This document shows, in pieces, positions 6,191 to 11,508 of a stretch of 11,508 nt of DNA; position 1 is the first letter of the stretch; each line of letters begins with the position of its first letter. This DNA is from Lachnospiraceae bacterium UBA7086. Lineage in GTDB: Bacteria > Bacillota > Clostridia > Lachnospirales > Lachnospiraceae. The notes beneath the pieces are model-generated. The model saw nothing but the letters and a program-made list of their open reading frames with translations, was not told the DNA's origin and made no database searches. A program made the translations under genes and the position numbers. The stretch covers positions 1-11,508 of the forward strand of contig DKZA01000055.1 in NCBI GenBank assembly GCA_002492525.1, written 5' to 3'.

Positions 6191-6907
6191 GTGTTTTTCG
6201 CTTCCTTTATTCCCAGATATATCAGTAATAAGACGGTCCTTATGGCATATCGGATTCTGGCAGGAATGAGAGTGCCACGGCCTGTCCGAGAGAGAAATTA
6301 TAAACACAATCTGGAGCAGCTGCCTACATTGGATGAAAAAATATGGAGGGATTCAAACGTCTGTATTGAGAATCAGCAACAGTGGAGCGATATACAATTC
6401 GGATCGGGAAAACATTCATCCATGAGCTATTCCGGATGTGAGATTATTGCGGCATTTAATGCGCAGAAGAGATTGAAGGGCTATGGCACACCGGAAGAAA
6501 TGGCAGATCTGATCCGGTATTTTGAAGCGGGCGGAGCGGCGTTATGGGGAGAGTTCGGGACATCGCCCCGGGCACTAGCCAAATATTTCCAGAAATGCAG
6601 TTATGATGTCCTGCTATCTTACGGCGAGGAAAATACCATGGAAGCAATCGAGCGGGAGAGTCAGGTGATGATTGCAACGGTATATAACGACAAGCAGGAT
6701 ATCACCAGACAGATACATACGGTATGTATCACCAGAGAGCCGGGACAGGGCTATGTGTTACACAATGCTTATTTTGTGAATAAAGAAGGCATCTATACAG
6801 CAAGCCCCGCTTATGCGACGCTTCCGGAGGCGGTTGCGCATATTTCAAGATATGAAACGAAGCTGATCTGTCTGCTGGGAATTGGGAAAAGGAAGCAGGG
6901 AAGATAA
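6191..6907 (+). CDS. C39-like (papain-fold) cysteine peptidase-like protein
   Basis: This 238-residue protein carries a pattern typical of C39-like papain-fold peptidases. Gln64-Trp65 (QQQWSD) could supply the oxyanion Gln. The probable nucleophile Cys83 lies in SYSGCEIIAAFNA at the start of a helix. A GEFGTSPRALAKYF segment (about 120-133) follows, then His176 (RQIHTVCI) and Asn192 (VLHNAYF) to complete a Cys-His-Asn set. Residues 1-55 are basic with no clear signal peptide or membrane helix, and the C-terminus is basic (GKRKQGR), so a cytoplasmic site is likely unless it is carried out by a partner. The GTG start is backed by AAAGGAG 8 nt upstream. It sits 26 bp behind the kinase and is almost certainly co-transcribed with it. 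It ends 7 bp before the convergent MATE gene. It is not fused to an ABC transporter, so it is not a standard bacteriocin exporter. Peptidase activity is inferred; a transferase or inactive relative is possible. Confidence 0.65.
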   Translation: MFFASFIPRYISNKTVLMAYRILAGMRVPRPVRERNYKHNLEQLPTLDEKIWRDSNVCIENQQQWSDIQFGSGKHSSMSYSGCEIIAAFNAQKRLKGYGTPEEMADLIRYFEAGGAALWGEFGTSPRALAKYFQKCSYDVLLSYGEENTMEAIERESQVMIATVYNDKQDITRQIHTVCITREPGQGYVLHNAYFVNKEGIYTASPAYATLPEAVAHISRYETKLICLLGIGKRKQGR

Positions 6908-6914
6908 ACGCCGA

Positions 6915-8276
6915 TTACTTCTCAAACCCGTGCACCCAGTCCGCCTTCAGGAAATAAATGAGAAACACAATGGAACTTAAACTCCAGGTCAGCGGATAAG
7001 CCCAGAAAATCATTTTGATCTCCGGGATAAAATGTAAAATGACAGTGATGTAGCTGACCCTGACGATACACCAGAAACAGAGCATGGTGAACATGGGCAC
7101 GGCGGCTTTGCCGGCGCCCCGCAGGATACCGGCGATACAGTGGGAAAAAGAAAGCAGAAAATAAAAAAGCGTTGTGATCCTGGCATGGGTGGTACCGTAG
7201 GCAATCACCTCCGGAGTACGATTGAACGCGGCAATCAGAGTGGGAATCGTGAAGTATATAAAGATGCCCACCAGTTCCGCCATGCTGACAGAACACAGGA
7301 TACCGAACCGGGCACCTTTTTTGGCCCGGTCATATTGTCTGGCTCCCAGATTCTGGCTGATGAAGGTGGTGAGTGCCATGGCAAAACAGGTGATGGGCAG
7401 GAAGCCGAAACCTTCTATCTTGGAGTAGGCGCCGCTTCCGGCCACAGCCATTTTACCGAATTTATTGATATGGGACTGTACGACTACATTGGCCAGTGCG
7501 ATGATGGAATTCTGGAATCCAGCGGGCAGTCCGTTAGAGATAATCTGTTTCAGCATCGGCAGGTCGAAACGAATCTGTTTCAGATAGACCCGATAGTCCT
7601 CCGGACTCTTACAGGTGAGGCGGAAGAGACACAAGAAGGCGCTGAAAAACTGGGAAAGAATTGTGGCAACAGCAGCGGAACCGACACCCAGACCCAGTAC
7701 AGCCACAAACAAAAGGTCCAGAAGGACGTTGATGACAGAGGATATCACCAGATAGATTAGGGGGTGACGGCTATCACCGATGGACTGCAAAATCCCCACA
7801 AAGACATTGTACATGACAAAGGATAAAGACCCCATAAAATATATTCTGAAATAGACGGTAGATTCCGGCAGCACGTCTGCCGGTGTCCCCATCCATAGGA
7901 GGATACGGGAAGTCAGAAGCGTTCCGAATACGGTCAGGAAAATACCGGCGGCAAGACCGAAAGCCACCGTTGTATGCACTGCCTTCTTTACTTCTCTATA
8001 ATCTTCGGCACCGTAATATCTGGCAATCACCACACCGGCGCCCACGGAAATACCCTGAAAAAAGCCCACCATGAGAAAAATCAGATTCCCGGAAGAGGAA
8101 ACGGCGGCCAGTGCATTGCTGCCAAGAAAATTTCCGACAATCAGGGAATCAGCCGTATTGTATAATTGTTGGAACAGGTTCCCCACAAAAAGCGGGAACG
8201 CGAAAGCCACAAGCTGTTTCCAGATACAGCCCTCTGTCAGAAGGGTGGTTTGGGATTGGTGTTTGTTAGTGTTCAT
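6915..8276 (-). CDS. MATE-family multidrug/Na+ or H+ antiporter
   Basis: This 453-residue protein is a typical 12-helix MATE transporter in length and pattern. It has an N-terminal PLFVGNLFQQLYNTADSLIVG, GSNALAAVSS in the first lobe, QSIGDSRHP at the end of that lobe, GLPAGFQNS in the matching place of the second lobe, and hydrophobic segments throughout. MATE proteins export cationic drugs, dyes or metabolites in exchange for Na+ or H+; the sequence does not tell which. The start is supported by GGAGG on the minus strand (plus 8285-8289), 8 nt from the ATG. It faces the + strand peptidase gene tail to tail with only 7 bp between. The receptor gene lies 158 bp upstream on the same strand, with a possible promoter in between, so it may be expressed alone or by read-through. 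No adjacent MarR or MerR regulator is present. Confidence 0.93.
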   Translation of the reverse strand: MNTNKHQSQTTLLTEGCIWKQLVAFAFPLFVGNLFQQLYNTADSLIVGNFLGSNALAAVSSSGNLIFLMVGFFQGISVGAGVVIARYYGAEDYREVKKAVHTTVAFGLAAGIFLTVFGTLLTSRILLWMGTPADVLPESTVYFRIYFMGSLSFVMYNVFVGILQSIGDSRHPLIYLVISSVINVLLDLLFVAVLGLGVGSAAVATILSQFFSAFLCLFRLTCKSPEDYRVYLKQIRFDLPMLKQIISNGLPAGFQNSIIALANVVVQSHINKFGKMAVAGSGAYSKIEGFGFLPITCFAMALTTFISQNLGARQYDRAKKGARFGILCSVSMAELVGIFIYFTIPTLIAAFNRTPEVIAYGTTHARITTLFYFLLSFSHCIAGILRGAGKAAVPMFTMLCFWCIVRVSYITVILHFIPEIKMIFWAYPLTWSLSSIVFLIYFLKADWVHGFEK

Positions 8277-8313
8277 GGTTGTTTCCTCCGCTTGCCCGGT
8301 AAAGTTTCCCCAT
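8266..8313 (-). CDS. Possible 15-codon leader ORF overlapping the MATE start
   Basis: On the minus strand an ATG at 8313-8311 opens a 15-codon frame (MGKLYRASGGNNHEH) that spans the MATE ribosome site and stops 8 codons short of nothing else: its TAA lies at 8268-8266, just inside the MATE gene in another frame. Its own ribosome site is weak (CAGG). Leader peptides of this size control some resistance genes, but a chance ORF is equally likely. Confidence 0.18.
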   Translation of the reverse strand: MGKLYRASGGNNHEH

Positions 8314-8363
8314 AATGACCTGTTTTGCAGCCTTTGTCTTTAAATTGCGATTTGCTTTGCTGC

Positions 8364-8394
8364 GATATCAATATATCCTTTGGAAATTTGTCAA
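8364..8394 (-). promoter_or_regulatory. Possible promoter region of the MATE gene with small inverted repeat
   Basis: On the minus strand a perfect -35 box TTGACA lies at plus 8389-8394, but only poor -10 matches occur 17-18 bp further on (for example TGATAT). The inverted repeat GATAT-N4-ATATC occupies 8364-8377, where the -10 should be, so a regulator might bind there. The rest of the 158-bp gap (8277-8434) holds the MATE ribosome site and no clear terminator for the receptor gene. Confidence 0.3.
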
Positions 8395-8434
8395 TAAAGT
8401 AAATGTAAATTTTCTATGAAATCCTTAGCTTTTA

Positions 8435-11416
8435 TTATCTTGTCAAAGGGTTCCCATCCAAATCCACCGGAACGCTGTTTTCTGCCATCATTTGCAACAT
8501 AATCGGCACAATTTCAGGGTCAAACTGAGAACCTGCCCCATTTTTCAGTTCGCGGATGATAATGTCCTTATCCAAAGCATGTCGGTAGCATCTTGCATTG
8601 GACATGGCATCATAGGAATCTGCCACACCGATAATACGGGCAACCAACGGAATATTGTTGCCCGTAAGCCCCTCACAATAACCGTTTCCGTCGTACCGCT
8701 CATGATGATAGCGGGCACCCTCGGAAATTCCCGTCAGGGCAGTACAGTCCTTTAAGATTTCTCCGCCGATAACAGGATGTGTCTTGATCACATCCATTTC
8801 TTCATCTGTCAGTTTGGCTGCCTTTTTCAAAATGCTGTCAGGTATACCGATTTTACCGATATCATGCATCAGGGCAATGTAATATACCCGTTCCTGTTCC
8901 TCTGCTGACAGGTTCATCCGCTTAGCCAGTTCCTTGGAATAATATGCCACTCTGATAGAATGACCGTTTGTGTACGTATCTTTTGCGTCTATTGTTTTGG
9001 CAAAGGCCCGCAAAAATTGGTCTATAATGGTCTGATATTCCTTTTGCCTGCGGCTTGCCCTTGCTATTTTTGTCCGGGCGATTACCACGCAGATAAGAAT
9101 GACCAGAGCCAGGCATAATACAGTGCCCAGAATCCAAAACAACGGATATTCCGTCAATTTTTTGTCTTTGTGAATATCCACACAATATTCCAAAGGATTC
9201 TGGGGATCCTCCAGCAGATAGACCTCCAGCCGGAACCGATAATCACCGCCGGGCAGGTTCGTATAGCTAATGCTGCTGCTTTTCTCATTTTCTATTTTTC
9301 TTTCTGCCTCATCAAATCCCTCCAGCTGATAAGACATACCGCTGTTTGTTGTTCCTGTGTAGGAGAGTGTGGAAAAATGAATCGTCAGACGAGTCGCATT
9401 ACGATCCAGATGGATACCGTTTTCAACGTAATTTGCATAGACTGTATCATCTACAAACAAATCGCTGATGATGCCACGGGGACGTATCTCATCTTTCTCT
9501 GAAAAGCCAAAACAGCTGATACCGCTTCTCGTAGACAGATAAAGGATTCCTTCTTCATCTATATAATTCCATGTATTGGCATTTAAAGATCCTGTGAGCC
9601 CATGGGGAAAACCATATTGCACTGTCCTTGCAAATTTCTCTCCTAAAAGAGCGTCTCTGTCCACTTTTAGGATGCCGCTGTTTTGCATCATATAGACAGA
9701 GTTTTGCTGCACATAGATATCAAAGATGCTGCCGGCGCTCTTATCAAAATTGTCCAATTTTCTAAAAACACCGTTTTCCAGATAGTAAAGACTGCTGCCC
9801 GCACTGACAAACCAACCGGGTCCCGCTTTGTCCTGAAGCAGACGGAGCACCACGCCCTCACCCAGCCCCTCCGAAAAACCATAAGAGATTATAGTATCCC
9901 CGGATATGGAAAAAATACCGCCGCCATCCGTTCCTGCATACAATACACCTGCCTCGTCCTGAGCAAGACATAAAATCGTAGCGTTGCTAAGACCGTCATC
10001 AGATTTTTCATAGTTTTTTACTACAGTTTCGTTGCGGATAATGCTGATGCCTCCCTGTGTACCTACAGCAACAGAGCCATCCGCAAGCTGCAAAAGCACA
10101 CGGGCACCTTCCGACACAAGCCCTTCTGCTTCACCATAGCAGACCAGCTTTTGTGTGACGGGATTATAATGAATCACACCATGTCCATAATAGGTTGCCA
10201 CCCACAGCGTTTTGTCTTCTGCCACCATAATATGACGGACTCTTGTTTCCTTCAACAGCTCCGTCAGTGGATTTTCTACCGGCTCCCAACTGTTGTTAAA
10301 GGCAAGCAGACCGTCATCCAGTCCCACATAGAATTCTTTACCGGTGCTGACCACCGTATTGATCGCTTTGCCGGAAAGTCCTGCCGCCTCATTTGGCGTA
10401 GAGAAACAGCCTTTGGTATATTTTACAATACCCAAAGTTGAAGAGGCCAGCCAGATATTGCCCTCATAATCCAATGCCGCTCCATTGACGGAGGACGCCT
10501 TTTTGTTTTCGCCAAACTCCATAAAGCTGCCGTCAGCCTGCAAAAGTCCAACTCCCCGAAGCCCGGAAATCAGTATGGTTCCGTCTTCATATGCCCGAAT
10601 CTGATTATGTGTTGTAACTCCGCCTGTCTGATAATGTTTCACTGTTATGGAGTTCTCGTCAAAATATTTATCTGTAAAATCCAGCCGGACAAATTCATTT
10701 CCAGAGGAACCGAGATAAATTTCACCCTGCGATCCTGCTGAGGCACAGTAAATCTCTGCTTCATCAAAAAACAGATCGGAGGAAAGCTGTTCTGCCACCT
10801 GTTCATTCTCTATCACCGTACATATTCCCTGATTCATACTGCACCATAATCTGCCGTAACAATCCACACCGAGGGAATATACCGTATTTCCATTTACAGC
10901 CTCATTGGAAATGGGCGTTAGGATATCGCCCTCAATTTTGGCCAGACCGGAGTTGGAAGCGGCATAGATTATGCCATCACTGTCTTCTGCAAAATCCCGA
11001 ATACAGAGGAAGGTATGGTCATCCGGATTGTTTATTTTAGTAAATACGCCGTGCTCATATGTATAGACGCCCGCATCATTGGTACCAATCCAGAGTCTGC
11101 CTTTGGAATCCTCGAAAAGCGTCCGCACGGAAGAGGAGGCAATACCTTCTTTCTCCTCACTGTAGTTTTTGAAATCTGTACCGTCATAACGAATCAGGCC
11201 GCCATAGCTTCCAATCCAGACATAACCGTCCGAAGTCTGGATGACCACATTTGCCTCCCCTGTGGGAAGACCATTTTGCTCATTATATACAGTTACCACA
11301 TAATCTCCATAGCTGCTTGAATCCTCTGCCTTCACAATCAATGACTGTGCGCATAAAACAACTGTCATGGCAATATACGCCAATATCTTTACTGTTTTCA
11401 TCGTTTTTCTGTTCAT
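8435..11416 (-). CDS. Transmembrane receptor: double seven-bladed propeller, Y_Y_Y domain and HD-GYP phosphodiesterase
   Basis: This is a 993-residue single-pass receptor. Residues 1-31 look like a signal peptide. I count 14 blade repeats of the G-x-hydrophobic-W/Y-x-G...G type, near residues 64, 106, 148, 188, 231, 279, 319, 361, 403, 447, 491, 533, 572 and 623, which fits two seven-bladed propellers. A Y_Y_Y-like domain follows (about 675-750), then a membrane helix (758-780) and a short helical linker. The cytoplasmic domain (about 800-980) is HD-GYP, with TNGHS (His819), MHDIGKIG (His851, Asp852), His880 in THP, HHERYDG (904-910), and Asp933 in GVADSYDAM. The GYP itself reads GYC (Cys914). 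HD-GYP enzymes hydrolyse c-di-GMP. No kinase or GGDEF domain is present. The ATG has GGAGAGG about 5 nt upstream; Met6 is an alternative start. The outer part probably binds a carbohydrate or other extracellular signal. Confidence 0.93.
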   Translation of the reverse strand: MNRKTMKTVKILAYIAMTVVLCAQSLIVKAEDSSSYGDYVVTVYNEQNGLPTGEANVVIQTSDGYVWIGSYGGLIRYDGTDFKNYSEEKEGIASSSVRTLFEDSKGRLWIGTNDAGVYTYEHGVFTKINNPDDHTFLCIRDFAEDSDGIIYAASNSGLAKIEGDILTPISNEAVNGNTVYSLGVDCYGRLWCSMNQGICTVIENEQVAEQLSSDLFFDEAEIYCASAGSQGEIYLGSSGNEFVRLDFTDKYFDENSITVKHYQTGGVTTHNQIRAYEDGTILISGLRGVGLLQADGSFMEFGENKKASSVNGAALDYEGNIWLASSTLGIVKYTKGCFSTPNEAAGLSGKAINTVVSTGKEFYVGLDDGLLAFNNSWEPVENPLTELLKETRVRHIMVAEDKTLWVATYYGHGVIHYNPVTQKLVCYGEAEGLVSEGARVLLQLADGSVAVGTQGGISIIRNETVVKNYEKSDDGLSNATILCLAQDEAGVLYAGTDGGGIFSISGDTIISYGFSEGLGEGVVLRLLQDKAGPGWFVSAGSSLYYLENGVFRKLDNFDKSAGSIFDIYVQQNSVYMMQNSGILKVDRDALLGEKFARTVQYGFPHGLTGSLNANTWNYIDEEGILYLSTRSGISCFGFSEKDEIRPRGIISDLFVDDTVYANYVENGIHLDRNATRLTIHFSTLSYTGTTNSGMSYQLEGFDEAERKIENEKSSSISYTNLPGGDYRFRLEVYLLEDPQNPLEYCVDIHKDKKLTEYPLFWILGTVLCLALVILICVVIARTKIARASRRQKEYQTIIDQFLRAFAKTIDAKDTYTNGHSIRVAYYSKELAKRMNLSAEEQERVYYIALMHDIGKIGIPDSILKKAAKLTDEEMDVIKTHPVIGGEILKDCTALTGISEGARYHHERYDGNGYCEGLTGNNIPLVARIIGVADSYDAMSNARCYRHALDKDIIIRELKNGAGSQFDPEIVPIMLQMMAENSVPVDLDGNPLTR

Positions 11417-11471
11417 AATCCCTCTCCGCTAACCAACCGCAATATCCTCTTTTTGTTTTCCGTATATGGAT

Positions 11472-11480
11472 ATTATATCA
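11472..11480 (-). promoter_or_regulatory. Extended -10 promoter of the receptor gene
   Basis: On the minus strand TGATATAAT gives a perfect -10 box (plus 11472-11477) with the TG of an extended -10 one base upstream (11479-11480). The best -35 candidate (ATTACA, 16 bp upstream) is weak, as is common for extended -10 promoters. The start point would be near 11465, giving a leader of about 48 nt. Nothing else is recognisable in 11417-11508. Confidence 0.55.
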
Positions 11481-11508
11481 TATTCTCTGATGCTGTAATC
11501 TCTGGCAA

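Noticed and set aside
6191..6907. Lantibiotic or bacteriocin maturation locus, suggested by the C39-like protein
   Set aside because: No precursor peptide with a GG leader, no ABC exporter and no modification enzyme is present nearby.
7140..7760. Open frame of about 206 codons on the + strand inside the MATE gene
   Set aside because: It lies antisense to a well-supported transporter, its translation is low in complexity and rich in Gly/Gln/Asp, and it has no ribosome site or known domain.
8395..8434. Terminator for the receptor gene
   Set aside because: The AT-rich stretch after the stop shows no stem of useful length followed by a T-run on the minus strand.
1..11508. CRISPR arrays, tRNA or rRNA genes, insertion sequences, phage genes
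   Set aside because: No direct-repeat arrays, cloverleaf-like sequences, transposase or integrase motifs, or terminal repeats were seen on either strand.

Overview
The window looks like chromosomal DNA from a low-to-mid GC Gram-positive Clostridia member, most likely a gut Lachnospiraceae relative. This rests on strong AGGAG-type ribosome binding sites, GTG starts, sigma-A-like promoters, a membrane Hanks-type kinase with DFD in place of DFG, and a propeller/Y_Y_Y sensor joined to an HD-GYP output. The genus is inferred from remembered family resemblance, not from a search.

Left part (1-3122, + strand): the 3' end of an SGNH/GDSL esterase with a C-terminal beta-rich domain is followed 32 bp later by one long reading frame. 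That frame joins a complete GH1 beta-glucosidase (about residues 1-449) to a complete type I mannose-6-phosphate isomerase (about residues 450-767). The pair reads as a short carbohydrate operon, perhaps for acetylated beta-(gluco)mannan oligosaccharides. The fusion is the most unusual coding feature in the window.

Middle part (3157-6907): a candidate signalling module. A small XRE-like HTH protein is transcribed leftward from a near-consensus promoter that carries a 14/16 palindrome in its spacer. Diverging from it on the + strand are a DUF4203-like multi-pass membrane protein with a C-terminal zinc ribbon, a membrane Ser/Thr kinase with an extracellular FnIII-like region, and a C39-like (papain-fold) cysteine peptidase with no clear export signal. 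The divergent layout suggests one regulated unit, but its function is unknown to me.

Right part (6915-11416, - strand): a MATE-family efflux transporter, then a 993-residue receptor. The receptor has a signal peptide, 14 recognisable propeller blades (2 x 7), a Y_Y_Y domain, one membrane helix and a cytoplasmic HD-GYP phosphodiesterase domain whose GYP reads GYC. The sensor half resembles Bacteroides hybrid two-component carbohydrate sensors, but the output is predicted c-di-GMP hydrolysis.

I see no tRNA, rRNA, CRISPR array, insertion sequence, attachment site or convincing intrinsic terminator. The only non-coding stretches over 90 bp are 3595-3748 (divergent promoters), 8277-8434 (leader of the MATE gene) and 11417-11508 (promoter of the receptor gene).
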